Assembly (NCBI RefSeq): GCF_946479755.1
Contig: NZ_CAMLHC010000011.1
Coordinates: 161,735-225,734 of the forward strand
Direction: 5' to 3'
DNA length: 64,000 bases
Source: an uncultured Chitinophaga sp.
GTDB taxonomy: Bacteria > Bacteroidota > Bacteroidia > Chitinophagales > Chitinophagaceae
In this document: positions 39,642 to 48,883 of the stretch, piece by piece
Numbering within the stretch: position 1 is the first letter of the stretch
Layout: each line of letters begins with the position of its first letter
The notes under the pieces: model-generated
What the model saw: only the letters and a program-made list of their open reading frames with translations
Database searches by the model: none
What the model was told of the DNA's origin: nothing
Program-made: the position numbers and the translations under genes

Positions 39642-41153
39642 ATGAAGAGAAAAATAATAGTGCTGTATCATCGTCAGCCTTATGAAGAGTTGATGGTGGA
39701 TGGCAGCACCATTTACAGGCGCGATGCTGGTAAACCAAATGGTATTATTCCCCTGCTGAAGGGATTTTTTTCTGTCGTGCCTGATGGCATGTGGATTGCC
39801 GGGAGCGAATTTGCAGATCACCCGTCCGTTCCGCTTTACGAAAGAATTGAAATGCCGGAAGCAGGGGCGGCCTGCATCCTTAAACGGGTACTCATTACAA
39901 AAGAAGAGCTGAACTGGTTCTACCATAAAACGTCCAAGGAAGGGTTTTGGCCTATACTGCATTCGTTTTATGAAGATTTTGACTGCCAGAAAATCAACTG
40001 GGAGAATTTTGTGGCCATCAACAGAAGGTTTGCCGAAATGGCCCTGGAGGAGGCAGACGGTGATACCACCATCTGGATCCACGACTATAATTTATGGCTT
40101 GCTCCCTACTTTATCAGGAAGAAGTCATCAGACGTGAAGATCGCTTTTTTCCTGCATACGCCTTTCCCCGGCCCGGATATCTTCAACGTGATATCGTGGC
40201 GGGAAAAAATCGTAGAAAGCCTTTTGTGCTGCAACCATATTGTTTTCTCCATCCCCAGATACATCGAGAATTTTATAGCGGTCGCCAGGTCGGTGACCCA
40301 TATTGCTGTGAAGCAACGGAAAAAGGTGACACCTTACTTCTCGCAGTCCGGCAACGCCCTGAGCGAACCCCTGGTCACAACAAAGGTGCTGTTTGAGAAC
40401 AGGACCGTTCAGCTGGACGCTATCCCCGTAGGTACCAGCTGCACGCTCATCGACCAGCTGCTGAAAAAACGCCGTATAAAAGATGCGGCCCTGGCTGTCC
40501 GGGAACAGCAGAAAGACAGGATACTGATTTTCGCGGCTTCCCGCATGGATTATGTAAAAGGAATGGATAAGCTGCTGGAATGCTACAGCCGTTTGCTGGA
40601 CAGGCGGCCGGAATTGAAAGGGAAAGTGGTGCTCGCCCTCATCGCGGTGCAGCCTGCGGCCGGCATCACCGCCTACGATCAGTTTCAGCTGAAAGTCAGG
40701 CAACAGGTAGCCCAGATTATCGACGCACACGGCGCCACAGACTGGTCGCCGGTCATCTATTCGGAAGCAGCCCTTTCGTTTGAAGAAATGGTCAGCTGGT
40801 ATTCGGCTACGGATATCATGTGGGTGCCCTCGCTGCGCGATGGCACCAATCTCGTGTGCAAAGAATTCCTGGCGGTAAAAAAAGGCGGGAAAGGCGTACT
40901 GGTGTTGTCAGAGTTTGTTGGCGCTGCCGTGGAGCTCCACGAGGCGGTGCTCACCAATCCTTATTCCTGCAGCAGCATGGACAACGCCATCGACCAGGCG
41001 CTGGAGATGCCCGTGCAGGACCAGGAAGCAAGAAACCGCAAGCTGTACCTGAAAGTCCGGCACTCGGACGTGCGCCGTTGGTCGAAACGACTGACAGCGC
41101 TAGGTACGAAGCGTTTAAATAATCATCATTCTTTCGTTTTGAAAACCACTTAA
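39642..41153 (+). CDS. GT20 family glycosyltransferase (trehalose-6-P synthase-like)
   Basis: 503 residues of the OtsA/GgpS family. Visible motifs are HDYNLWLAPYF (about 147, for HDYHLW), ASRMDYVKGMDKL (about 300) and LRDGTNLVCKEF (about 400). The family moves a sugar from an NDP-sugar to a sugar phosphate, glycerol phosphate or cyclitol. In natural-product clusters GT20 members can make unusual C-N-linked products (VldE). Some motif residues differ from OtsA (His to Asn in HDYxLW; Arg to Ser before MDY), so trehalose synthesis is uncertain. A role in making or attaching a sugar for the peptide is plausible. Confidence 0.82.
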   Translation: MKRKIIVLYHRQPYEELMVDGSTIYRRDAGKPNGIIPLLKGFFSVVPDGMWIAGSEFADHPSVPLYERIEMPEAGAACILKRVLITKEELNWFYHKTSKEGFWPILHSFYEDFDCQKINWENFVAINRRFAEMALEEADGDTTIWIHDYNLWLAPYFIRKKSSDVKIAFFLHTPFPGPDIFNVISWREKIVESLLCCNHIVFSIPRYIENFIAVARSVTHIAVKQRKKVTPYFSQSGNALSEPLVTTKVLFENRTVQLDAIPVGTSCTLIDQLLKKRRIKDAALAVREQQKDRILIFAASRMDYVKGMDKLLECYSRLLDRRPELKGKVVLALIAVQPAAGITAYDQFQLKVRQQVAQIIDAHGATDWSPVIYSEAALSFEEMVSWYSATDIMWVPSLRDGTNLVCKEFLAVKKGGKGVLVLSEFVGAAVELHEAVLTNPYSCSSMDNAIDQALEMPVQDQEARNRKLYLKVRHSDVRRWSKRLTALGTKRLNNHHSFVLKTT

Positions 41154-41163
41154 ACAGCGCATT

Positions 41164-42045
41164 ATGGACAAAAAGGCCCCCGGCATCAGTGTTATTATCC
41201 CAACGTACAACAGGGCATACCTGCTGGACTACACGTTGATGAGCATCAATGCCCAGACAGTGGATAAATCCCTGTTTGAAGTGATCATCGTAGATGACGG
41301 CTCCTCGGATAACACCAGGGAAACCGTCAGCAAATACCAGCATGATTTCCGGTTGAAGTACCTGTTCCAGGAAGATGACGGGTACAGGGTAGCAACGGCC
41401 AGGAACCTGGGAATAGCCAATGCAGAAGGAGAAATTCTGTTGTTTATCGACTCCGGCATTGTGCTGGACCCCGGCTGTATCAGCGCTCACCTGGCCTCGC
41501 ACACCAGCGGCAACCAGGTCGTGATCGGCTATGTGCTGGGTATTGAGGAAGTATATGACCCCGGTGAAACCCTGTTGAAAGAAATAGACCTGCAAAACCC
41601 CGGGGAAACCATCCGCAGGTTTATTGCCGGCGATAAATACCTCGATATCAGGGAGCCGGTGTACGCTGCCTGCGGCGATGATATTATGACGCTGCCCGCA
41701 CCATGGGCCCTGTTCTGGACAGGGAATCTGTCGGTAAGATCTGCGGAGTTGCGGCGGAGCGGCGTGTTCGATACAGCTTATGACCGGCGATGGGGCATGG
41801 AAGACATCGATCTGGGTTACCGCATTTTTAAAAATGATGTGCCCTTTGTGCTCAACAGGAACGCTGCGTCGCTGCATTGTCCCCATTTCAGTGATACGTC
41901 GGAGAAACTGCGGCAGGAGCACCACAACAAGCTGTATTTTGTTCGCAAGCACGGCATCCGGGAGGTAGACATCTTTATGTCATGTACTGCGAGAGACCTC
42001 AACTTCGAACTGGAACAGGGCAGGGCGGGCATCTCCCTGACCTAG
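41164..42045 (+). CDS. GT2 family glycosyltransferase
   Basis: 293 residues, GT-A fold. It starts SVIIPTYNRAYLLDYTL, with EVIIVDDGSSDN and a C-terminal GalT-like segment (WGMEDIDLGYRIF) whose ED pair is the usual catalytic base region. The stop codon overlaps the stop of the minus-strand condensation gene tail to tail (42042-42045). It probably works with the GT20 enzyme in the same operon. Acceptor unknown. Confidence 0.87.
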   Translation: MDKKAPGISVIIPTYNRAYLLDYTLMSINAQTVDKSLFEVIIVDDGSSDNTRETVSKYQHDFRLKYLFQEDDGYRVATARNLGIANAEGEILLFIDSGIVLDPGCISAHLASHTSGNQVVIGYVLGIEEVYDPGETLLKEIDLQNPGETIRRFIAGDKYLDIREPVYAACGDDIMTLPAPWALFWTGNLSVRSAELRRSGVFDTAYDRRWGMEDIDLGYRIFKNDVPFVLNRNAASLHCPHFSDTSEKLRQEHHNKLYFVRKHGIREVDIFMSCTARDLNFELEQGRAGISLT

Positions 42046-43382
42046 TCCAGCTGATCGAATAAGTTTTTAATCCCGGTTTGGCTGTCGGCTGACATGAGTT
42101 CCAGTATCTCCTCAAACTGCGCTGCTATGCGTTCGATAAGCGTCCGGTTAAAAAAGTGAAGGTGGTAGGACCATTTCAGTACGAGGGTATTCTTGTATTC
42201 AAACACCTGGCATACCAAAGGTGATTCTACCCAGACGTTACTGCTGAAAGCGGGGTCCTTATAGTTGTACCGGGCATTATTTTGCATCTCCTTTGGCAGA
42301 AAATTAAAGAATACGAAGTTGCCCGTCGTGAGCGCCAGCGGATCCAGTTTTTCGGAGCTGAATATAATATGGGACGTCGCTTCCTGGTAGCGTTGGTTCG
42401 TTTGTTGCATCAGCGCTGACACCTGTTCATCATGGTCAACGTCCGTGAAAATAAGCAGCTTCCCCAGTAAGTTGCCGATGATATTGGCGGTAACGGCTTC
42501 CTGCCGGCAGGCATGATGGCATTGGATCAGTATCTGCCGGTTGTTGGTCAGCTTTGCGCCCAGCAGGTTAAGCGCCGTGAGCAGAATTGTCAGCATGCCG
42601 GATTTTTCATGATGGCGAAGTGCCTGCAGTTGCTCATAGAGATGTTCGCTGACGGCGGCCGTATAGGCTTCCCCGGTAGGGTTGGCGATAAGGTCGGCAC
42701 CCGTTAATCCTTTCCAGGAAAAAGCACCTTCGGCCGGCGGAACCGGCAGCAGGTTACGATGTATGATGTCGTAGTCCGAATGCCAGCTTTTCGATGCCAG
42801 TTTTGATTCCCAGTACCGGATAACGTTGTCGTGCTGCTCATGGTAAAACGCTGTTTTGGAAAGTATATAAGCGCCGAGCTGCTCCGTTGACAGGGAATGA
42901 TCCGTTACCTGGTTGCCGGCATGTTGAGCGTACAGCTGCTGCAGGTCATTTTTGATGATGTTGGCAGACCACTGGTCGGATATAATGTGGTGAACGATAA
43001 CATGCAACCTGAACAGCCCCGCTTCTTTTTTGCAGAGTATTCCCCGGACCAGCGGTCCCTTTTCCAGGTCCTTCATTTCCCTGATAACCATTTCAGAAAG
43101 CGTGTGCAGCGATGCCGGTGTGTATTCGTCTACATACATCAGTTCAAATTTCTCTGAGAACGCTTCTACCTGTTGGATAACCTGGTTGTCAATTACCCGG
43201 AACGTGGTGCGCAGGCTTTCATGTTTTTGTATCAGGGAAGCGAATGCCGATTTCAGCGTGCCGGTATCGATGCCGGAGAGGTCTGTTTCAATTCTGATGA
43301 TGGTGGGAGGGAAAGCGGGCTTCAGGTTATAATTGTAATGCCAGTCTTCCAGCTGCCTTGGGGAAAGAGGGTATTGTTTCAT
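42042..43382 (-). CDS. Stand-alone condensation-domain protein
   Basis: 446 residues, a single NRPS C domain from YPLSPRQLEDWHYN to the C-lobe. The active-site motif is HHIISDQWS: the His-His and Asp are kept, but the Gly after Asp is Gln. No carrier or adenylation domain is attached. It is the only cluster gene on the minus strand and diverges from the M15 gene with a 68-base spacer. Free-standing C domains can form amides or esters in trans or release products. Since no TE domain ends the assembly line, release or ligation in trans is a candidate role (inference). Confidence 0.85.
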   Translation of the reverse strand: MKQYPLSPRQLEDWHYNYNLKPAFPPTIIRIETDLSGIDTGTLKSAFASLIQKHESLRTTFRVIDNQVIQQVEAFSEKFELMYVDEYTPASLHTLSEMVIREMKDLEKGPLVRGILCKKEAGLFRLHVIVHHIISDQWSANIIKNDLQQLYAQHAGNQVTDHSLSTEQLGAYILSKTAFYHEQHDNVIRYWESKLASKSWHSDYDIIHRNLLPVPPAEGAFSWKGLTGADLIANPTGEAYTAAVSEHLYEQLQALRHHEKSGMLTILLTALNLLGAKLTNNRQILIQCHHACRQEAVTANIIGNLLGKLLIFTDVDHDEQVSALMQQTNQRYQEATSHIIFSSEKLDPLALTTGNFVFFNFLPKEMQNNARYNYKDPAFSSNVWVESPLVCQVFEYKNTLVLKWSYHLHFFNRTLIERIAAQFEEILELMSADSQTGIKNLFDQLD

Positions 43383-43450
43383 GGCGTATTGATTGCGACT
43401 TAGGGTTTGTTTTTAATGCGGGTAATAGCTCCGAAATCTAATAAAAATTT

Positions 43451-44026
43451 ATGTCAAATAAACAATTTGATCACCTTATTCCGGAATTCAAATCCAGGGT
43501 TGAAACACTGATCGGGAAATGCCGCGACAGAAATGTGGTGATGTGGCCCCTGGAGGGTATCCGCAACCCGATTGTGCAGGCAAGATACTGGCGGCAGTCC
43601 AGGTCTGACGAGGAGGTGGACAATATGTTGAGGTCACTGGAGAAAGAGGGCGCGCATTTCCTTGCCGGCTGCATCGCCATGGTAGGACCGCAAACCGGGA
43701 ACAGACTCACGAACGCTATACCGGGCCTGTCATGGCATCAATGGGGAGAAGCCCTGGATTGTGTATGGCTGGTAGATAACAAAGCGGTGTGGGATGTTGA
43801 ACGGACCATTGATAACGTGAACGGCTACCGGGTGTATGCCGAGGAAGCCCGGGCGCTTGGACTGGACGCCGGGTTGTTCTGGCCGCGGTTCGTTGACGCC
43901 GTACATGTACAGTTGCGGCCGGCCGCCAGCCCGCGGGAACTTTTTTCCCTTGAATACATCAACCAGTTTATGGAGCAGTGTTATGGTACCCTGGTACATA
44001 ACTTCAAACAAAAAAATCATCAGTAA
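43451..44026 (+). CDS. M15 family metallopeptidase (CwlK/VanY-like fold)
   Basis: 191 residues. The zinc-binding set is visible as H96-Q-W-G-E-A-L-D103 (SxHxxGxAxD) and H152 (DAVHVQL). It is typical of L-Ala-D-Glu or D-Ala-D-Ala peptidases. There is no clear signal peptide, so it may act in the cytoplasm. Family enzymes cut peptide bonds next to D-residues. In this cluster it could trim or inactivate a D-containing peptide, or act in cell-wall self-protection (inference). Confidence 0.82.
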   Translation: MSNKQFDHLIPEFKSRVETLIGKCRDRNVVMWPLEGIRNPIVQARYWRQSRSDEEVDNMLRSLEKEGAHFLAGCIAMVGPQTGNRLTNAIPGLSWHQWGEALDCVWLVDNKAVWDVERTIDNVNGYRVYAEEARALGLDAGLFWPRFVDAVHVQLRPAASPRELFSLEYINQFMEQCYGTLVHNFKQKNHQ

Positions 44027-44046
44027 CTACTTCATTGTTCAATTAT

Positions 44047-44751
44047 ATGTCAGCAACGCAACTATTTGTCATACACTTCGCCGGCGGGAGTTCCTATTCG
44101 TTCAAACCCATTCTCTCTTTACTGGAGCATATCGATATTATCCCGGTGGAGTTGCCGGGAAGAGGCAGGAGGATGAGTGAACCGCTCCTGGTGGATTTTG
44201 ATGCCGCGGCCCACGATCTCTTTAATAAAGTGTTGGATAAGGCGGAGGACCCCGGTTTCCTGCTATACGGGCATAGTATGGGCGCTTCTCTTGCATTTAA
44301 GTTATGCAGTATGCTGGAGGCGATAGGCGAGTCGCCCGGGCACCTTATCGTAAGCGGTAATGCCGGTCCGGGCATGAACGTACGGCAACCGAAAAGCCTG
44401 CTGTCCGACGAAGATTTCATCGAAGAGATGGAGAAAATGGGAGGTATACCTGCTGAATTGCTGGGTAATAAAGAATTCCTGCAGTTCATATTACCCATTC
44501 TGCGGGCGGATTTCCGTTTGTCCGAAAGTTGCCGGTTGAGTACCCTCCCGCCTGTCAATACCCCCATCCGGGCCATAATGGGAAGCGAAGAAGAAAATGC
44601 CGGTAACATCACTAACTGGAAGAACTATACGAAATCTGCATTTACACACAGCGTGCTGCCGGGTGGCCACTTCTTCATCGATCAGCATCCGGAAGAAATG
44701 GCGGCCATCATCACGGACTGTATAAAATCATCCTGCTCTATTCCTGAATAA
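44047..44751 (+). CDS. Type II thioesterase
   Basis: About 234 residues from the ATG at 44047; an in-frame ATG at 44035 would add MFNY and fits the family less well. The start LFVIHFAGGSSYSF is typical. The nucleophile is Ser77 in GHSMGA, and His208 lies in LPGGHFF. The usual Asp position near GSEEENA seems to be Glu. Type II thioesterases remove wrong or stalled acyl groups from carrier domains. Nine bases upstream of this start the spacer is short, so it is in one operon with the M15 and carbamoyltransferase genes. Confidence 0.9.
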   Translation: MSATQLFVIHFAGGSSYSFKPILSLLEHIDIIPVELPGRGRRMSEPLLVDFDAAAHDLFNKVLDKAEDPGFLLYGHSMGASLAFKLCSMLEAIGESPGHLIVSGNAGPGMNVRQPKSLLSDEDFIEEMEKMGGIPAELLGNKEFLQFILPILRADFRLSESCRLSTLPPVNTPIRAIMGSEEENAGNITNWKNYTKSAFTHSVLPGGHFFIDQHPEEMAAIITDCIKSSCSIPE

Positions 44752-44776
44752 ATGACCAAACAACTTATCAAATCAT

Positions 44777-46927
44777 ATGAGTAAGCCAATTTATGTACTT
44801 GGTACGAACCTTTCGCATGATGGTTCCGCTTGTCTCTTAAAGGACGGGGAGATTTGTGTTGCTATTGAAAAAGAAAGAATAACGAGAAAGAAACACGATG
44901 GCATGAATGATACCGCCGCCATTCAATATTGCCTGGATGCGGCAGGTATTACGATCCATGATGTGGACCTGGTAGTACAGAGTGCGCTGTACGGCGGCAG
45001 TTTCGACTATGGCAACGGTCACTTTAAAGGCCCCCGGATTTTTAAGGACGATGTAAAAGTTCCCGTGGTCACCGTTTCGCATCACCTGGCACACGCCTAC
45101 AGTACCATTGGCACCAGCCCGTTTGAAGGGGATTTTAACGTGCTGGTGGTAGATGGATCGGGAAGCCCTTTCTGCGAATGTATGGACCTGGAAGGAGCAC
45201 TCATCCCCGACAGGGAAAAAATCCATGACGATATAGCACACCTGTACTTCGAGAAAGACAGTTTTTATACCTATCAGAACGGCCGCCTTATACCTGTGTT
45301 AAAAGATTTTTCTCCATATGGGGTTTTCTATAAGAATGCGCCGGTAGAACCTTACACCATGCACTCGCTCGGGAGCGCCTACCAGGCTGTCAGCCACTAT
45401 TGCTTCAGAAGTATGAGCGACGTTGGAAAGCTGATGGGGCTTGGGCCCTATGGCAAGCCTGGCGCGATCGCGGGCGAGATGTTTCACCTGAAAGACGGTC
45501 GCGTTTTTATTAATTATGAACTGATGAAGTTACTCGACAAGCCGGCCGGCACACATGATCAGTTCAAAAGAGCCTTCACGTACTATGCCGATATCGCGTA
45601 TAAAGTACAGGAGGAACTGGAAAGGGCTATTTTATACCTGGTGAACGACCGGCTCAGCAGGGGAGTGGGCAACAAATTATGTTATGCCGGCGGTGTGGCG
45701 TTGAACGCGGTGGCCAACAATCTTATCCTGCAACATACCAGGGTGCAGGACCTGTATATCCAGCCTGCCGCCGGAGACAACGGCATTGCTATCGGCTGCG
45801 CTTATTATGGCTGGCTGGAAGTGATGAAAAGGGAGCGGAAAATAAAAGCTGCCAGGTCTACCTGCTTCGGCCGTACCTATTCGCAGGAAGAGGTAAAGGA
45901 GGCCGTGGGCGCCTTTTCCAATAACTATCACCGGGATAATACCAGGACACGTATTGACAATTTTTTCCGTTTGATCAAACAACATGCGGCTACGGGGAAG
46001 GCCAACGGCGCGTCTGCCCGGATAGCGTTCAATATCAGTGACTACTGCAGCTACCAGCTGGAAGTCAGCGACCGCGGGGTGGAAGTAACGGTGGACGGCG
46101 ACAGCCGTGCAGATTGTACGGTACATATTGATGCGCATCAGCTGGGTGCTGTTATTGCAGACCCTTTGTATTCAGGTATATTAGTGGATGCGGGCCATGC
46201 AAAGGTATCCCATCCACCGTCTATTGGCCTGCTGGGGAAAGTGACAGACCTGAAAAAAGTATTCGGCAGCAATGAGCTCTTCAAAGGAACGCTCCGCAGA
46301 AGTATTACCGACCAGGTTGTCTACAGTGATAACTATATCAAAGAGGCCGCGCAACTGCTGGCCGACGGGAAGGTGATCGGGTGGTTTCAGGGAGGGGCCG
46401 AATTCGGGCCGCGCGCACTCGGCAGACGTAGTATACTCGCCGATCCGCGGAACAGTAAAATCCGGGATTACATCAATACGGAGATCAAGTTCAGGGAAGA
46501 CTTCCGGCCTTTTGCCCCTGCGGTGTTGCGGGAAGATGTAGGGACCTATTTTATGAACGACCGGGAAAGTCCCTACATGATATTGGTAGATCATGTAAAA
46601 CCGGAATGGCATCAGCAGATACAAAGTATTGTGCACCGTAACAATACTTCGAGGATACAAACCGTAACGCCCGAATGGTCGCCGGAATTTTATCAGCTCC
46701 TGGTGGAATTTAAAGCGTTGACCGGTATTTCATTACTTCTGAATACTTCGCTGAACAAAAGGGGAATGCCTATCGTGGAAACGCCGGCAGAAGCGCTTGA
46801 CTTCTTTTATTCCTGTAAATTAGACTACCTGGTGATCGGTAATTGTATTGTGGGAAAAGCGCCTTCACCGGCGCCTCATACTACTGCCAGTCCTGTACTG
46901 GCAACAAACGACGTTGTTCCGGAATAG
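44777..46927 (+). CDS. NodU/CmcH-type carbamoyltransferase with inserted SCP2-like domain
   Basis: 716 residues; the family is usually about 560-610. The N-terminal Kae1-like part (GTNLSHDGSACLL, HHLAHAYS, VVDGSG, GLGPYGKPG, YAGGVALNAVANN) and the C-terminal part (WFQGGAEFGPRALGRRSIL, FRPFAPAVL, LLNTSLNKRGMP) are intact. The enzyme should O-carbamoylate a hydroxyl using carbamoyl phosphate and ATP. Between about 385 and 500 lies extra sequence (FNISDYCSYQLEVSDRGVEV, ADCTVHIDAHQLGAVIADPL) that reads like an SCP2/sterol-carrier fold. It closes the right arm of the cluster and is followed by a strong terminator. Confidence 0.87.
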   Translation: MSKPIYVLGTNLSHDGSACLLKDGEICVAIEKERITRKKHDGMNDTAAIQYCLDAAGITIHDVDLVVQSALYGGSFDYGNGHFKGPRIFKDDVKVPVVTVSHHLAHAYSTIGTSPFEGDFNVLVVDGSGSPFCECMDLEGALIPDREKIHDDIAHLYFEKDSFYTYQNGRLIPVLKDFSPYGVFYKNAPVEPYTMHSLGSAYQAVSHYCFRSMSDVGKLMGLGPYGKPGAIAGEMFHLKDGRVFINYELMKLLDKPAGTHDQFKRAFTYYADIAYKVQEELERAILYLVNDRLSRGVGNKLCYAGGVALNAVANNLILQHTRVQDLYIQPAAGDNGIAIGCAYYGWLEVMKRERKIKAARSTCFGRTYSQEEVKEAVGAFSNNYHRDNTRTRIDNFFRLIKQHAATGKANGASARIAFNISDYCSYQLEVSDRGVEVTVDGDSRADCTVHIDAHQLGAVIADPLYSGILVDAGHAKVSHPPSIGLLGKVTDLKKVFGSNELFKGTLRRSITDQVVYSDNYIKEAAQLLADGKVIGWFQGGAEFGPRALGRRSILADPRNSKIRDYINTEIKFREDFRPFAPAVLREDVGTYFMNDRESPYMILVDHVKPEWHQQIQSIVHRNNTSRIQTVTPEWSPEFYQLLVEFKALTGISLLLNTSLNKRGMPIVETPAEALDFFYSCKLDYLVIGNCIVGKAPSPAPHTTASPVLATNDVVPE

Positions 46928-46943
46928 GGTGATCAATCCCTGT

Positions 46944-46989
46944 AAAAAAGAAGCGGTTGTCTCCATAGGGAGGCAACCGCTTCTTTTTT
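46944..46989 (+). terminator. Rho-independent terminator after the carbamoyltransferase
   Basis: Perfect-looking stem: AGAAGCGGTTGTCTCC pairs with GGAGGCAACCGCTTCT around a four-base loop, one G-U pair, flanked by A-runs and followed by TTTTTTT. It lies 17 bases after the stop and marks the right end of the biosynthetic cluster. The A/T flanks would let it act in both directions. Confidence 0.9.
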
Positions 46990-47154
46990 TGTGGCCAATA
47001 GGACTGCGTACAGCTGGCTGGTGCCGATCACCTGGCCGTACCTATTCACCATCGATTGCATCCGGCCGCCTGCTAAAATTCATACATAAATCGCTTAAAT
47101 ACCACCATAATCCGCATGATATTATCCCTATCTTCCACGCAAATTCAATAGTGA

Positions 47155-47703
47155 ATGGCGCCTGAATTACCGCCCCTTTCCAACGACGATATCTATTTGT
47201 TAACAGGACTGGCACAGGGTGACGCTATGGTGTTTCGCTTAATATATCAATCCTACGAGCGGAAGATATACAACATAGCTTTTTTTTATACCGGTTCTGA
47301 AGAAGATGCCGAAGACATCGTACAGGACGTGTTTACGTCCCTCTGGCTACGACGGGGGAAAATTGAATTAAAAGGGCCACTTGAAAACTATATCACCCGC
47401 TGCGCGAAGTATACCGCCTTTTTTTATCTCAAAATGAGACAGAAGAAAAAAACGGCGACGGAAAACGTTGACGCTCCCCGCCCGCCGGACGGCCCCGAAG
47501 AGCATATCCGCTACAAAGACATGCAGGCCTATCTCCACAGCCTGCTTCAATCCCTGTCACATAAAACAAGAGAGATCTTCTACCTGAGCCGCTATAACGG
47601 TCTAAGCTATCCGGAGATAGCTAACAGGATGGACATCTCTGTAAAAACAGTCGAGTATCATGTGTCGCTCGCACTTAGAAAGATAGCCTCCGGAAAATTT
47701 TAA
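47155..47703 (+). CDS. ECF sigma factor of the Sus-type locus
   Basis: 182 residues. Region 2 reads FRLIYQSYERKIYNIAFFYTG and DAEDIVQDVFTSLW; region 4 reads LSHKTREIFYLSRYNGLSYPEIA and MDISVKTVEYHVSLALRKI. This is the Bacteroidota expansion-type sigma that partners with FecR and a SusC with an STN domain; both follow directly. It should drive the SusC, SusD and GH31 genes when the ligand is sensed. Confidence 0.93.
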   Translation: MAPELPPLSNDDIYLLTGLAQGDAMVFRLIYQSYERKIYNIAFFYTGSEEDAEDIVQDVFTSLWLRRGKIELKGPLENYITRCAKYTAFFYLKMRQKKKTATENVDAPRPPDGPEEHIRYKDMQAYLHSLLQSLSHKTREIFYLSRYNGLSYPEIANRMDISVKTVEYHVSLALRKIASGKF

Positions 47704-47772
47704 ACTTTTTTTTACATCGGTTTAGGGTATACAGGGTGTTTTATACACTTATATACCGACAGCCTTTTCAAG

Positions 47773-48732
47773 ATGATTGCTATGGCACCCATAGACAGAG
47801 CTCTGCTGGAAAAATATTTTAGAGGTGAATGCACGCCGGAGGAGGAAAGCCTGGTATATCGATGGCTGGACGAGAACGACCTGGACGGGTATCCTGACGT
47901 GCACAGCGAAAGGAAGCATGACAGGAAACAAAAGAAAGGATGGGAGAAATTGTCCAGGCTGGATGAAGAACTCCGCGCGTTGCCTGCCCCGGGAAGTGCC
48001 TATACCTCCCGCGGGAGGTGGTGGATGGCTGCTGCCATGCTGATCGTGTTGTTAGGAGGAAGCCTGTTATATTTTAATTATATCCACGGTGATGAAAAAC
48101 AATACACCACTTCATTCGGTGAGGTCAGAAGTTTCCGCCTGGCAGATGGCACTACCGTTACGCTCAACGCGTGTTCGGTATTAAAAGTCAGGCGTGGCTT
48201 CGGCCGCAGGCACCGTGACGTGGAGCTGGAAGGCGAAGCCTGTTTCGATATCCACGGTCAGCAGGAGAAAGCTTTTACCGTACACACCGGGAAGCTGGCG
48301 GTTACAGCGCTGGGAACGGCTTTTAACGTTACGGCCTTTGCAGAAGATCCGCAGACCATCGTGTCGCTGGCCAACGGTAAAGTACGGGTAGCGAAAGAGG
48401 ATACGCCCGGTGTCATACTCACACCCGGAGAAGAGGTGATCTATACCACGAAGAGCGACCAGCTCAAAAAAGAAAAGTTTGACTTCAGGAAACGATTCGC
48501 CTGGAAGCAGATGATTATTTATTTCGATAATGCCAATATCGACGAAGTGCTCACCAAACTGGAGCGTTTTTATGGAGTACAATTTGATATCAGCCAATTG
48601 AAGTCGCGCCAGTGGCGGCTAACAGGAGAGTACAGTAATCCTGCGCTGAAGGAGGTGCTGGAAAGCCTCTCTTTTAATTATGAATTTAAATACAGGATAA
48701 CAGCCGGCAAAATCATCCTGTCGGAATATTAA
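47773..48732 (+). CDS. FecR-family anti-sigma factor
   Basis: 319 residues: a cytoplasmic N-terminal part, one membrane helix (about 80-100, WWMAAAMLIVLLGGSLLYF), a FecR beta-domain (RLADGTTVTLNACSVL...GEACFDI) and a C-terminal DUF4974 (IIYFDNANIDEVLTKLERFYGV). It holds the sigma factor until the STN domain of the outer-membrane transporter signals. Standard length and context. Confidence 0.93.
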   Translation: MIAMAPIDRALLEKYFRGECTPEEESLVYRWLDENDLDGYPDVHSERKHDRKQKKGWEKLSRLDEELRALPAPGSAYTSRGRWWMAAAMLIVLLGGSLLYFNYIHGDEKQYTTSFGEVRSFRLADGTTVTLNACSVLKVRRGFGRRHRDVELEGEACFDIHGQQEKAFTVHTGKLAVTALGTAFNVTAFAEDPQTIVSLANGKVRVAKEDTPGVILTPGEEVIYTTKSDQLKKEKFDFRKRFAWKQMIIYFDNANIDEVLTKLERFYGVQFDISQLKSRQWRLTGEYSNPALKEVLESLSFNYEFKYRITAGKIILSEY

Positions 48733-48883
48733 ACCCAGTATACTGATGTAATCACCGCATTTAAAAAAGATGCCGGTAATCAGACAGGACTACCGGCCTG
48801 TTAATGTAAAAATGCGTCATCGTGCGGAAAGTGGAGCCTCCGCGCACAGGCGACGTTTGCTTAAACAAAAACACGTTAAAAGT

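Noticed and set aside
48770..48883. Longer N-terminus for the SusC protein
   Set aside because: The extra 38 residues are basic and precede a normal signal peptide that starts at 48884.
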